DNA of 64,000 nucleotides from Thermogemmatispora aurantia. GTDB taxonomy: Bacteria > Chloroflexota > Ktedonobacteria > Ktedonobacterales > Ktedonobacteraceae. The notes below the pieces were generated by a model. It had not been told where the DNA came from and ran no database searches. It worked only from the letters and a program-made list of their open reading frames with translations. This document shows positions 1 to 10,220 of the stretch, piece by piece (the stretch's first letter is position 1; every line of letters starts with the position of its first letter). The translations under genes were made by a program, and so were the position numbers. The stretch covers positions 543,319 to 607,318 of the forward strand of contig NZ_BKZV01000001.1 in NCBI RefSeq assembly GCF_008974285.1. Reading direction: 5' to 3'.

Positions 1-726
1 GACGGTGTACTGCGTCCCATCGGGGGAGGGCATGACCGTAATCGATTGCGGCTCCAGGTAGGATTGATGCACCACGCTGGTCCGATAGCGCCGCTCAACT
101 ACTACCTCGGCCTCACGCCAGCCGGCCTCGATATCACCTTGCCGCAGGTGGCTCCTGTCACTGACGTTCTCAGAAAGAGGCCGGCTCTCTTGCCCGTCTT
201 CCTCTTCTCCTCCGGCTACAGCAGCATGGGCCTCTCCGCCAGCGATCTCTCCAGCCTGCTTCTTCTCTAACAGGCGCGTCAGGGGAGCGCCTGGCTCCAT
301 CGCCGCTAACGGATCAACAACCACCGGTAGCGGCTCATAGTCGACCTCGATCGCTGCAGCTCCATCGGCGGCGGCGGCCTCGCTCTCCGCCAGGACGAGA
401 GCTACGGGCTGACCGGCCCAAAGCACTTCCTGGCGCGCCAGGGGCGATTTGGTACGCTCACCCGGATTGTAACCCTCTAGTGGCAACGTCTCACCCGTAT
501 AGATAGCGTGTACACCAGGCACAGCTAGCGCCTGGCTGGTATTAATATTGACAATGCGGGCATGAGCATACGGACTGAGTACGGGTCGCGCATAGAGCAG
601 CTTGCCCGGCACTGGAATATCGCCAGCATAGCGCGCTTGCCCGGTGACTTTGGCGGGCGCGTCTGGGCGCTGATAGGGCTTGCCTATGGCTCTGTATTCA
701 GCCGATCTGTCAGCTGTCTGTGTCAT
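1..726 (-). CDS. Molybdenum hydroxylase (xanthine dehydrogenase family) large subunit, N-terminal part
   Basis: The reading frame stays open from an ATG at 726 through the left window edge, so the 242 visible codons are only the N-terminal part of a protein that is normally about 750-800 residues. The start reads MTQTADRSAEYRAIGKPYQR and is followed by the family features VTGQARYAGDI, RPVLSPYAHARI, GVHAIYTGE and a segment ending in HQSYLEPQ, which is typical of the first domain of the molybdopterin-cytosine-dinucleotide subunit. No strong Shine-Dalgarno precedes the ATG (GTGAGTGACCG only). The substrate cannot be told from this part. It is a separate paralogue of the large subunit at 11229-13811, so the region carries two such enzymes. 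Its partner subunits must lie outside the window. Family call is firm; specificity unknown. Confidence 0.85.
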   Translation of the reverse strand, partial: MTQTADRSAEYRAIGKPYQRPDAPAKVTGQARYAGDIPVPGKLLYARPVLSPYAHARIVNINTSQALAVPGVHAIYTGETLPLEGYNPGERTKSPLARQEVLWAGQPVALVLAESEAAAADGAAAIEVDYEPLPVVVDPLAAMEPGAPLTRLLEKKQAGEIAGGEAHAAVAGGEEEDGQESRPLSENVSDRSHLRQGDIEAGWREAEVVVERRYRTSVVHQSYLEPQSITVMPSPDGTQYTV

Positions 727-1353
727 CGGTCACTCACTCGCTCACTCTGCTCAGAGGCAGGCCAAGGAAGAGAAAACCACAGAGATCAGCTCCGGTTTCG
801 CCCTGCCTCCTGGATAAAAAGCAGCTACTTACCAAAAAACAGTCCGCCCACAGTGTAGCACAAACTCTGCCTGTCTGTCATGGGAGCGACGGGAGGAGAG
901 TAAGCAGGCACAGAGGCAAGGCGTAAAGTGAAGGCGGGAGGAGAGCAGGCGGCGCACTCGTTAGGCCGGATAGCACGAGGGAAGTAAGCTATTGGGACGG
1001 AGTGCGCCGCCTGTCACCGATGGAGGCAATGAGACGACAAGGCCACCAGAGAACCAGGAGGATCTTTGAGAAGCTAGCGGGGCCGCTGAGCTTGACGGGC
1101 CATGCTTCTTCACTTTCTTCGACTGGGGCTGCTGCTCTTCCTCCGGTTCCCTTGGATGCCTCTTGATGCTGCCCGTCTAGCGTGAGTGCAGTTGAATTCC
1201 TGCTCTGTCTGGTGGTGTTGCTCGCGGGCTCCCAGGCAAGCCTGAGAAGAGCCGGGAGAGCGAGGCAAAGGGGCAAGAGACCTGACGGAGGCCGCAGAGA
1301 TTGAGTCCACCGTCAGGAGATCCCTGGCACCCTTTGCCTCTATCGAGCAGGGG
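727..1353. other. Intergenic region, no gene seen
   Basis: This 627-base stretch lies between two minus-strand genes. The open frames in it have no codon pattern or ribosome site that supports a gene. The only clear structure is a long inverted repeat at 946-1013, listed separately. Confidence 0.6.
946..1013. repeat. Perfect 14-bp inverted repeat with 40-base spacer
   Basis: The arms CAGGCGGCGCACTC (946-959) and GAGTGCGCCGCCTG (1000-1013) are perfect reverse complements. The repeat is downstream of the beta-helix gene, so it could act as a transcript-end hairpin, but there is no T tract and the spacer is long. It could also be a protein-binding site. Confidence 0.5.
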
Positions 1354-2472
1354 TCAGAGCACCACGGCCACCAGCAAATGGCTCTGAATGTCAGTGGTAG
1401 TGCCCAGGCCAAGCGAGAGATTGAGGGCGGAGCCACCGCAGGCTGTATTGCTACTCAGCTTGAGATCAGTGGCCAGCACCAGATCGATCGGGTAAATGTA
1501 GCCCGAAACAGTGGCGTGGGCAGCGGTCAGATAACCGGCGCCACAGATCGTATTGCTGATGATGCTGACGCCGCTGCCCTGAATGGTAATACCGGCCTGG
1601 TAGGACTGGCCCGCCGCGCCGCTAACGTTGAGAATGCGCGCATTGCTAATAGTGTTGCTGAGCAGGACAATGTGGGTAGCTGTGCGGGCCGAGACGCAGA
1701 GACCCTGGCGCGCACCAATGCTCAGCTCGGAGATCCAGATGCCAATATCGTTATCCTGCAGGACGTTCGACTTTAGCTGCAGGCCCAGCGTCAGCGGCAG
1801 GCCATAGCAGGAGCCACCGACTACCGCGATGCCAGCCGCAACCCCCGGCTGGCTGCCAACATAAATATTGGCAGTAATGTGGTTGCCACTCAGGGAGACA
1901 TGGGCGCCGCCCACGATCTGGATGCCTGTCTGAGCCACAAAGGAAATCGGACCCAGGCCAATCAAGGTATTGTTGGTAATGACGGCGCTGTCCGATGGTC
2001 CGGCAATGATGACACCCGAGCGCAGATAGTGCGTGATGGTGTTGCCTTCGATGGTGCCACAAGCGTGGCTATCATTGGCGAAATAGATGCCTACCCCAAC
2101 GTGAATGTTGCTCAGATGGACATCGCCAATGTCATGAATGCGCGACTGCTTGATCGTCACGTTCGCACCAACATTCAGGACACCGAAGTCCAGCGCACCA
2201 TAAATATCTGCATTGACAATGGAACCGGTCACACCGCTGCTGAAAAAGACTCCAACGTCACAGCCCGTCGCGTTAACGACCCCTGTGACCGTGGTCGAGG
2301 GGTTGACCAGTGCCGCCGTCAGGGTGACTCCATGCCAGCTAAAACCCGTTGACTTACAGCTCGTATGCCAGGCACGCGCCCCAACAAGCTGCGATAGACC
2401 CAGACTCAACAACGCTATCACAAGCGCCAACGGTACACATGCCGCCAAAATCAAGGAAGCTTTTCTTCGCAA
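1354..2472 (-). CDS. Secreted right-handed beta-helix (NosD/pectate-lyase-like) repeat protein
   Basis: 372 residues. The N-terminus is MRRKASLILAACVPLALVIA followed by more hydrophobic residues, a clear export signal or anchor. The rest is a run of imperfect turns rich in N, G, V, I, S and T (for example GNTITHY, NNTLIGLG, GNHITANIY, SNTISNARI, SNTICGAG), the pattern of a parallel beta-helix of the NosD/PbH1 type. No catalytic residues of a polysaccharide lyase can be assigned. The start is a TTG at 2472, chosen because GGAGGAAGG lies at the right distance and no ATG fits. Likely role: a cell-surface or secreted carbohydrate-binding or structural protein. Upstream (2640-2700) is an AT-rich pocket that could hold its promoter. 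Confidence 0.75.
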   Translation of the reverse strand: MRRKASLILAACVPLALVIALLSLGLSQLVGARAWHTSCKSTGFSWHGVTLTAALVNPSTTVTGVVNATGCDVGVFFSSGVTGSIVNADIYGALDFGVLNVGANVTIKQSRIHDIGDVHLSNIHVGVGIYFANDSHACGTIEGNTITHYLRSGVIIAGPSDSAVITNNTLIGLGPISFVAQTGIQIVGGAHVSLSGNHITANIYVGSQPGVAAGIAVVGGSCYGLPLTLGLQLKSNVLQDNDIGIWISELSIGARQGLCVSARTATHIVLLSNTISNARILNVSGAAGQSYQAGITIQGSGVSIISNTICGAGYLTAAHATVSGYIYPIDLVLATDLKLSSNTACGGSALNLSLGLGTTTDIQSHLLVAVVL

Positions 2473-2890
2473 TGCCTTCCTCCACTTGACACCTGTAAGA
2501 TGTTGCGCAGTCCCTTCCTCCTCTCACTCCAGGCGGAATGGGCTGCACGATACTCCTGAAGGCACTCAACCGAGTACCTTCTCCTATCGAAGCGTGGAAA
2601 AATATAACACGCTTTCCCATCGATGTCAATAAAGAATCTGCATTGTGATAATTTATGAATACATTGTAATGTTGAGTGATCTAAATATATAGATATTAAT
2701 TAGAGGTGATACAGGAGAGACAGCTCTGGTTGAAGCTTGGATGGTCCAGGGGCGGGAGAGAGAAAAGGCGAGACAGCTCTCTCGAAGAGAGAACAGCGCC
2801 CCGGAAAACAGCGCGTAGACTGGCGTTGTTTTCCGGGGCCAGAGGCACGCCTCGGCTGCCAGACCGTCGCCACGTCAGTTCTTGACGAGA
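2473..2890. other. Intergenic region with AT-rich pocket
   Basis: 418 bases between metY (minus) and the beta-helix gene (minus). Bases 2636-2705 are strikingly AT-rich against the GC-rich surroundings and are the likely promoter zone of the beta-helix gene. I could not pick one -10/-35 pair with confidence. No gene is seen. Confidence 0.5.
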
Positions 2891-4561
<1,671 letters not shown>

Positions 4562-5089
4562 ATGATGCAGTATGCTCCTGATATGTATGATCGTCTGAAG
4601 CTCCTTCAGACGTATCGCCATGTGGCCATTGTCGGCATCTCGGCTGATCCCTATCGCCCGAGCCATTTCGTGGCCATTTATCTGCAGGCCGAGGGCTATC
4701 ATATCATTTTGGTGAATCCGCGCTACGCCGGGCAGACGATCCTCGGCAAGCGGGTCTATGCTTCGCTGACGGAGGCCAAGGAGGCCGGTGAAACGATCGA
4801 GATAGTGGATGTCTTCCGCAAGCCCGAGGATGTTCTGCCTATTGCTGAGGAGGCGATTCGCATCGGGGCGAAGGTGCTCTGGCTTCAGCTCGGTATTCGC
4901 AGCGATGAGGCCGGACGCCTGGCTCAGGAGGCTGGCTTGATCTTCGTGCAGAATAAGTGTATTAAGATGGAACATGCTCGTTTCTTCGGCGGCCTGCATA
5001 CTGTTGGACTGAACACGGGCGTAGTTCTTTCGCGGGCCTTGCCTCGGGCTGAGGTACTGAAGCCCTCTTCTGCTGAGCTGGTGCGCTAG
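4562..5089 (+). CDS. CoA-binding domain protein (YccU/succinyl-CoA-synthetase-alpha-like Rossmann fold)
   Basis: 175 residues. The fold is seen in HVAIVGISADPYRPSHFVAIYL (a CoA-binding glycine turn), then IILVNPRYAGQTILGKRVYASL and the IEIVDVFRKPEDVLPIAEEAI segment. This order matches the small stand-alone CoA-binding proteins of the YccU family, whose function is not established. The ATG at 4562 was chosen because AAGGATGAGG lies 11 bases upstream; a GTG at 4505 would add 19 residues but has no ribosome site. The C-terminus carries about 25 extra residues. It ends just before a bidirectional hairpin and converges on the LLM gene. Confidence 0.8.
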   Translation: MMQYAPDMYDRLKLLQTYRHVAIVGISADPYRPSHFVAIYLQAEGYHIILVNPRYAGQTILGKRVYASLTEAKEAGETIEIVDVFRKPEDVLPIAEEAIRIGAKVLWLQLGIRSDEAGRLAQEAGLIFVQNKCIKMEHARFFGGLHTVGLNTGVVLSRALPRAEVLKPSSAELVR

Positions 5090-5215
5090 GCTGCGGCTTT
5101 GGCCTTCCTTCCCTGAAGGCTTGGCCCGGAGAGAGGCCGGTCCCGCCCCGCTGGCACTTGGACACGGGGGTGGCGTTGCCCCAGGGCAGGGAACCGAGAC
5201 CGGCCTCATCGTTCC

Positions 5216-5241
5216 GATCAGCGCAGTGCGCTGCGCTGATC
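5216..5241. terminator. Hairpin between convergent genes
   Basis: Perfect 11-bp stem GATCAGCGCAG/CTGCGCTGATC with a TGCG loop, between a plus-strand and a minus-strand gene that converge. It is well placed to end both transcripts, although neither side has a real T tract. Confidence 0.55.
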
Positions 5242-5253
5242 GCGCTCTTCGCC

Positions 5254-6138
5254 TTAGCGGAAATGGGGCAAGACGCTACGCACGAAGCGCTCCAGCGAGG
5301 GAATGTCCAGAAAGCGGAAGATAAAGTGGGAGACACCGACTTCAATGAATTGCTCCAGTTCCCGAATGACTTCGGCGGGACTGCCAGCGATGAAGTGCTT
5401 TTTGGGGTCGCGTACGACCAGGGCGGGATCATCGGCAACGCTGGCGGTGCTGAGATAGGTCAGAGTGATCTCAGCCGGATTGCGCCCGAGTCGCTGGCAG
5501 TGCTGACGTAATATGCTCAGTTTGCGGCTGTATTCTTCGAGCGTGCAGGAATTGAAGTTCCAGAGGTCGGCATAGCGCGCGGTAATGGCCAGGGTGCGCT
5601 GCTCACCCCCGCCCCCAATGAGGAGGGGGATCGACGGCTGCGGGACCGGCAGGCAGTGCGCCGCTTCGATACGATAGTGCTTCCCGCTAAAGGTGGCTGG
5701 CCCCCCCTGCCACAAGAGCCGCATGATTTGAAGCGCCTCTTCCAGCTGCTCCATCCGCTCTTTGACACTGGGGAAGTGATAGCCGTAGGCGCGATATTCA
5801 TGTTCCTGCCAGCCAGCGCCAAGGCCGAGGATCAGCCGCCCACCGGACATGAGTTGCAGATTGGCGGCCATTTTAGCTAGTAGCGCCGGATTGCGGTACC
5901 CCTGGCCAAGGACTAGTGAGCCGACTTTTAGGTGGGGATAGCTTGCCGCTACATAACACATGGTCGAGAAGCATTCCATGACGGCTGCTTCTCCCCAGTC
6001 AAAGTGATCCTCTACCCAGATGGTGCTGAACCCTTCTGCTGCCAGAATCAGTCGCTGATTATAGTCCCATAGCTCATCTGGACCCAAGGGGGGGCGCTGC
6101 ATCATTTGAAGCATCAAACCAAATTCAACACGACTCAC
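5254..6138 (-). CDS. LLM-class F420-dependent (luciferase-like) oxidoreductase
   Basis: 294 residues with the luciferase-like TIM-barrel pattern: VEFGLMLQMM at the first strand, FSTIWVEDHFDWGEA, KVGSLVLGQGYRNPALLAKMA, the diagnostic LSGGRLILGLGAGW-type segment (here MSGGRLILGLGAGWQEHEYRAYG) and LLIGGGGEQRTL. Such enzymes use reduced or oxidised coenzyme F420 or FMN. The substrate is unknown. The start is taken as GTG at 6138 (AGAAGGGACG upstream) because the first beta strand begins right after it and the next in-frame ATG would remove it. The gene is 137 bases downstream of the Gfo/Idh gene on the same strand, so they may be co-transcribed. Confidence 0.88.
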   Translation of the reverse strand: MSRVEFGLMLQMMQRPPLGPDELWDYNQRLILAAEGFSTIWVEDHFDWGEAAVMECFSTMCYVAASYPHLKVGSLVLGQGYRNPALLAKMAANLQLMSGGRLILGLGAGWQEHEYRAYGYHFPSVKERMEQLEEALQIMRLLWQGGPATFSGKHYRIEAAHCLPVPQPSIPLLIGGGGEQRTLAITARYADLWNFNSCTLEEYSRKLSILRQHCQRLGRNPAEITLTYLSTASVADDPALVVRDPKKHFIAGSPAEVIRELEQFIEVGVSHFIFRFLDIPSLERFVRSVLPHFR

Positions 6139-6275
6139 GCTTGCTCGTCCCTTCTATCAAAATAGACCTGAGCAGGCTTGCTCTCGTCGAAAGCATCATA
6201 TCACATGTCAGCACCCCACTGCGGGAAGGCGAAGCCCGAGCCGCGAGGAGGCCAGACCAGCACTCCTCGCCAGCT

Positions 6276-7286
6276 TCAGTCAGGTGGCCACTGATAGCCA
6301 GCGGAGCGATAGATGGCCTCGACAGTAGCAAGGTTTTCTAGCGATTCCTCAAGCTGCAGCAAGGGCGGGCGCCCGGTGCGCAGGCAGCTTCCAAAATGCT
6401 CGATCTCCAGACGATAAGGATCGCTGGGCGGGAAGCGACGCACGATAATCTGGTCGCCGATGGTGAGGGTCACAGTGGTCTCTACCTGCCCGGGTGTGAA
6501 TGGGCCATTGAGCAGAAGGGTCCCATTCTCTCCGATAATCTCAGCAAGCTGACGGGTAGGCAGTTCAAAGCTGCTGTCGATGAGAGCGAAGCGCCCTTCT
6601 CCGAAATCGAGGAAGGCCACCACGGCACGCTCAACTTCTCCGCGAGCCGGGGCATAGACACGGGCCCCGACAGCCAGGGGGGCCCGACCATAGATGGCAC
6701 GACAGAGATTGAGCGAGTAGCAGCCCACATCAACGAGCGAGCCGCCCCCAAGGGTAGTTTGCAGGCGAATGTCCTGGGGACGGCTGCGCAGGTCGAAATA
6801 GAAGGAGGAACGCACAAGCTTGACGGCCCCAATGAGGCCCTCGCTGATTTGCTCCATGACCCAGAGCATCTGCGGATGGAAGCGATACATGAAGGCTTCC
6901 ATGAGCAGTCGCCCCTGGGCACGGGCCGTCTGGAGCATGCTCAGCCCTTGCTCAACGGTGAGAGCCAACGGCTTCTCGCAGAGGACATGCTTGCCGGCCT
7001 TCAAGGCTCGCATGCTCCACTCCGCATGCATGCTATTGGGTAAGGGCACATAGACTGCCTCTACTCCTTCGTCTGCCAGCAGGCTCTCATAATCACTATA
7101 GATGCGTACGGCTGGGGGTGCAGACAGCTGCAGGCGAACACGGTCCGGTTCGCGACTGGCAATGGCCACCAGTTGGGCATTATGGGCCGCTTGAATAGCA
7201 GGAATGACGCGCTTGAGGGCAACGCTGGCAGCGCCGAGTATCCCCCATTTCACCGGCGCTTCCGCTGAGTGTAGCTCGCTTCGCAT
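6276..7286 (-). CDS. Gfo/Idh/MocA-family NAD(P)-dependent oxidoreductase
   Basis: 336 residues, typical for the family. The N-terminal Rossmann segment is VKWGILGAASVALKRVIPAI. Then follow YESLLADEGVEAVYVPLPN and the signature HVLCEKPLALT, in which E-K-P contains the catalytic lysine. The C-terminal domain begins about residue 130 with LLMEAFMYRFHPQ and GGGSLVDVGCYSLNL, characteristic of the D-xylose dehydrogenase/dihydrodiol dehydrogenase branch. The ATG at 7286 follows AAGAGAGGCCT. The open frame extends 38 codons further upstream but without a ribosome site or homologous sequence. The likely substrate is a sugar or cyclic polyol, not determined. Confidence 0.9.
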   Translation of the reverse strand: MRSELHSAEAPVKWGILGAASVALKRVIPAIQAAHNAQLVAIASREPDRVRLQLSAPPAVRIYSDYESLLADEGVEAVYVPLPNSMHAEWSMRALKAGKHVLCEKPLALTVEQGLSMLQTARAQGRLLMEAFMYRFHPQMLWVMEQISEGLIGAVKLVRSSFYFDLRSRPQDIRLQTTLGGGSLVDVGCYSLNLCRAIYGRAPLAVGARVYAPARGEVERAVVAFLDFGEGRFALIDSSFELPTRQLAEIIGENGTLLLNGPFTPGQVETTVTLTIGDQIIVRRFPPSDPYRLEIEHFGSCLRTGRPPLLQLEESLENLATVEAIYRSAGYQWPPD

Positions 7287-7678
7287 AGGCCTCTCTTCCT
7301 GAGAGAATGCGCAGAGCGCTGTTTCGTCTCTGGTCCTGACTGAGCAGGCGGGCCGACGAACAGATAGGCGGAGGAGGAGGGCAGGTGAATCCCACACCAT
7401 TCATCCGACGGTCCGTAGTGGCCCGAGAGGACGTCACGCCTTCCTTCCCTTCCAGACCCTGATCCTGCGAGAAATGGCTGTGGCGGTCTGCTCATTCTAT
7501 AAGTAAGAAGGTAGACCAGGACATCGCTAGACCAGGCGCCAGGGCCAGGGGAGAAAGATAGGACCGGTGACTCCAGGCAGGCCACGGCTCCAGTAGCCTG
7601 GGTGCGCTGGATGTGCCACCGGTCAAGCAGCGAATGCCAGGGCGGAGCGGAGAGCCTGCCGCCCTGGGCACTGCCGGG
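7287..7678. other. Intergenic region with nested hairpin
   Basis: 392 bases between two minus-strand genes. Just downstream of the beta-sandwich gene there is a nested inverted repeat: GACCGGTG (7562-7569) with CACCGGTC (7617-7624), enclosing CCAGGC/GCCTGG. It may end that transcript. Nothing gene-like is seen in the remainder. Confidence 0.4.
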
Positions 7679-8494
7679 CTAAGCCTCGCTGTCTCTCAGC
7701 CCCACGGGCACGCTGACCAGGAGCGACTCCTCTGGCTGCCGTGCCGCGAGAGAAGCGAATGGAGCGACTGGCGCACTGCGCTGGACGATGACGCGAATGC
7801 CATCCAGAAATGCATCACCAAGCCAGGCCTCAACATCACTGACCAGCTCGAAGGTCTCTGGCGCAAAGCGATGGGCGCGAATTACGAGAAGAGCCTCGCG
7901 CTCCTCATGGGGCCGCAACCAGAGGGGTTGCCCGGGAACCAGGCGACTGCCGTCCTGTGGCAGCTCGACCCAGGCTCGGAAGGCCTCCTCTCCCAGGCCG
8001 GCGCCGTGGAGGTTCAGACGCAAGCGCAGGGGCTGAGTTTTCTCTGTGGGATTCCCCAGTCGAAACGGCACCGCCCAGCGATAGGTATCGGCAGTAGCGT
8101 TGATGACATTCAAATTGCAGCCAACGACCCAGGGTTCTGGCCACTGCTCGATCTCAAGAGAGACGCGCAGACAACGGTGACCGCCAGCGCTCGGGAGCCA
8201 TTGCCAGCTGAGGACCTCGATATGGGCGGGATCAGCTGGTAACGTCACAGGCCCCAATGCTGGCAGGCTCTCGTGCTTGAGGGAGCCCATGCCGAAGGAG
8301 TAGATCCGCGGCGTGGCCTTCTGCACCGTGAGCGGCTCTCCTGCCTCGTTACACAAGAGAAGACGGATCGCGACTGTCTCGCCGACACGTGGCGGGTTGG
8401 GAACGATCTCCAGTCCGTTGGCAGCGAAGCGTAAGCGGCGCCAGACTTCCTCTGGTGGAAGTATTTGCCCGAGGGACACAACATTCCTGGTCAT
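7679..8494 (-). CDS. Conserved-looking beta-sandwich protein of unknown function
   Basis: 271 residues. I do not recognise a named family. There is no signal peptide and no membrane segment. The sequence shows two repeats of an Ig-like or CARDB-like strand pattern (ANGLEIVPNPPRVGETVAIRLLLCNEAGEPLTV near residue 25 and YRWAVPFRLGNPTEKTQPLRLRLNL near 140), so it probably forms two beta-sandwich domains. The start is the ATG at 8494 behind a perfect AAGGAGGAG site; the open frame extends 9 codons further without support. It has its own promoter-like element at 8546-8575 and lies downstream of the CoA-ligase gene on the same strand, so it can be expressed alone or with that gene. Confidence 0.7.
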   Translation of the reverse strand: MTRNVVSLGQILPPEEVWRRLRFAANGLEIVPNPPRVGETVAIRLLLCNEAGEPLTVQKATPRIYSFGMGSLKHESLPALGPVTLPADPAHIEVLSWQWLPSAGGHRCLRVSLEIEQWPEPWVVGCNLNVINATADTYRWAVPFRLGNPTEKTQPLRLRLNLHGAGLGEEAFRAWVELPQDGSRLVPGQPLWLRPHEEREALLVIRAHRFAPETFELVSDVEAWLGDAFLDGIRVIVQRSAPVAPFASLAARQPEESLLVSVPVGLRDSEA

Positions 8495-8545
8495 GGATCT
8501 CCTCCTTGCATGGCGAGCCAAAGCGCATTCTTTACAAATCGTCCT

Positions 8546-8575
8546 ATTATATACTCTGTCCGGCTAGTGATGCAA
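8546..8575 (-). promoter_or_regulatory. Sigma-A-type promoter for the beta-sandwich gene
   Basis: On the minus strand TTGCAT (8575-8570) and TATAAT (8551-8546) are separated by 18 bases. Transcription would start near 8538, giving a leader of about 45 bases before the ATG at 8494. Confidence 0.55.
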
Positions 8576-8600
8576 ACGACGCACCAGGAGAGAGACCGGG

Positions 8601-9890
8601 CTAGAGCATTCGCCTGCGACGATCCTCCACGCGCTTCGCCTTTAGCTCGAAGCGCGGTAAGCTTCCCTCGGCGACGGCCTCAACAGGGATACGCAAGCCG
8701 AAGGAGGCGCGCAGAGTCTCTTGAATCTCGCCGACCAACGAGGGAGGGCACTCGACCTGGAGCGCGATCTCATCCAGCGGCCCATTGCTGGTGACGATAA
8801 TGCGGTACTCGGCTACCTCGGGGAAGCGGTGTAAGACATCGGCGATGGCCGACGGATAGATATTGACGCCGCGCACGATGAGCATATCATCGATACGCCC
8901 CAAGATTCCGCCGGGGAGCAGCAGGAAGGCACGGCCACAGGGGCAGCTATAACCGCCATTGCGCACCAGGTCACCGGTACGATAGCGCAGGGCCGGGTTA
9001 CCCCAACGTCCCAGGTTGGTCAGCACCAACTCACCGACTTCGCCCACCGGCACGGGCTGGCCTGAGCGAGGGTCCAGAATTTCAGCGATGAATTCACCTT
9101 CATTGACATGCAGGCCGTGTTGCCGCTCGCAGGTAAAGCCGTAGGCACCCATTTCGGACATGCCGGCGTGATCGTAGGCTTTGGCGCCCCAAGCCTCTTC
9201 AATGCGCCGACGCGTGGCCGGAATCGAGGCCCCCGGTTCACCCGCATGGATTGTAATGCGCACCTTGAGCTTCTGCAGGTCAAAGCCCTCCTGCCGGGCC
9301 ACCTCCGCCAGGCGCAGGGCATAGCTCGGCGTGCAGACCAGGACGGTAGCCTGGACGTCCTGCATCATTCGTAGCCGCTGCAGCGAGTCCATCCCGCCGC
9401 CGGGCACCACCAGGGCCCCCAGATTTTTGGCCCCTTCATAGGCCGCCCAGAAGCCGATGAAGGGTCCGAAACCAAAGGCGATAAAGATCACATCATCGCG
9501 GGTGACGCCCGCCGCTTGATAGACCGTCTTCCAGCAGTCGGCCCACCACTTCCAGCTTTCCGCCGTATCGAGGACGCGCAAAGGGCGTCCAGTTGTGCCC
9601 GATGTCTGATGATAGCGCACGTATTCGCTCAACGCGTAGGTCATGTTCTCGCCATAGAGCGGATGCCGCTCCTGATCAGCGAGCAGCTCCTGCTTGGTCG
9701 TAAAGGGCAAGAGCGATAGATCACGCAGCCGTGTTAGCGAGAGCGACTGGCCATTCGCTAACAATTTTCGTTCGTAAAAACTGTTGCGCGGTAAAATGCG
9801 CGTAAGCCCTAGCTGGAGCCGGGCCAATTGCCGCGCTTCGATCAGTGAACGCGAAGCAGTCTCCAGCCGTGGATGATTTGATTGAGGCAT
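8601..9890 (-). CDS. paaK: Phenylacetate-CoA ligase-like adenylate-forming enzyme (PaaK family)
   Basis: 429 residues, the usual PaaK length. These enzymes activate an aromatic acid with ATP and CoA through an acyl-adenylate. The P-loop-like motif SGTTGRP is at residues 97-103 (YHQTSGTTGRPLRVLDT). FGFGPFIGFWAAYEGAKNLGA and the YDHAGMSEMGAYGFTCERQHGLHVNE region follow, then YRTGDLVRNGGYSCPCGR and the hinge GRIDDMLIVRGVNIYPS. The ATG at 9890 follows AAAGGA. The gene lies 330 bases downstream of a 4-hydroxybenzoyl-CoA-reductase-like cluster on the same strand, so its substrate could be a hydroxybenzoate or another aryl acid instead of phenylacetate. The symbol reflects family membership only. 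Confidence 0.85.
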   Translation of the reverse strand: MPQSNHPRLETASRSLIEARQLARLQLGLTRILPRNSFYERKLLANGQSLSLTRLRDLSLLPFTTKQELLADQERHPLYGENMTYALSEYVRYHQTSGTTGRPLRVLDTAESWKWWADCWKTVYQAAGVTRDDVIFIAFGFGPFIGFWAAYEGAKNLGALVVPGGGMDSLQRLRMMQDVQATVLVCTPSYALRLAEVARQEGFDLQKLKVRITIHAGEPGASIPATRRRIEEAWGAKAYDHAGMSEMGAYGFTCERQHGLHVNEGEFIAEILDPRSGQPVPVGEVGELVLTNLGRWGNPALRYRTGDLVRNGGYSCPCGRAFLLLPGGILGRIDDMLIVRGVNIYPSAIADVLHRFPEVAEYRIIVTSNGPLDEIALQVECPPSLVGEIQETLRASFGLRIPVEAVAEGSLPRFELKAKRVEDRRRRML

Positions 9891-10220
9891 GGATCACGTC
9901 CTTTCACTCCCGGCCCCGAGCTGCCCGGCGGGCGGGAAAGCACGCCATATCCCTTACTCTTCTCCTTGCGGCTTTTTCTCGTTCTTCTGCCTTTCTTCCT
10001 TGCCTGTCCTGTACGTGTGGTTGCAGCAAGCAGCTCTCTCTCACGGGGAGCCTGGCCTGCGCCCGGGCAGGGACAGCCCGGCACATCGCGAGAGCCAGGC
10101 GCCCGCAGATGGCAGACAAAGGACAGCCCTCTCTTTCCGTCCTGGCGGGCAGACGGGCGGAGCCTTCTCATGCAGTAACACGCCTGGGCAGCGGCGGAGC
10201 GCTTCAAGATCGGTCTCAGC
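9891..10220. other. Intergenic region, no gene seen
   Basis: 330 bases between the CoA-ligase gene and the FAD-subunit gene. Several overlapping frames are open on both strands, which is usual in GC-rich spacers, but none has a ribosome site or a recognisable product. No clear promoter was found. Confidence 0.5.
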
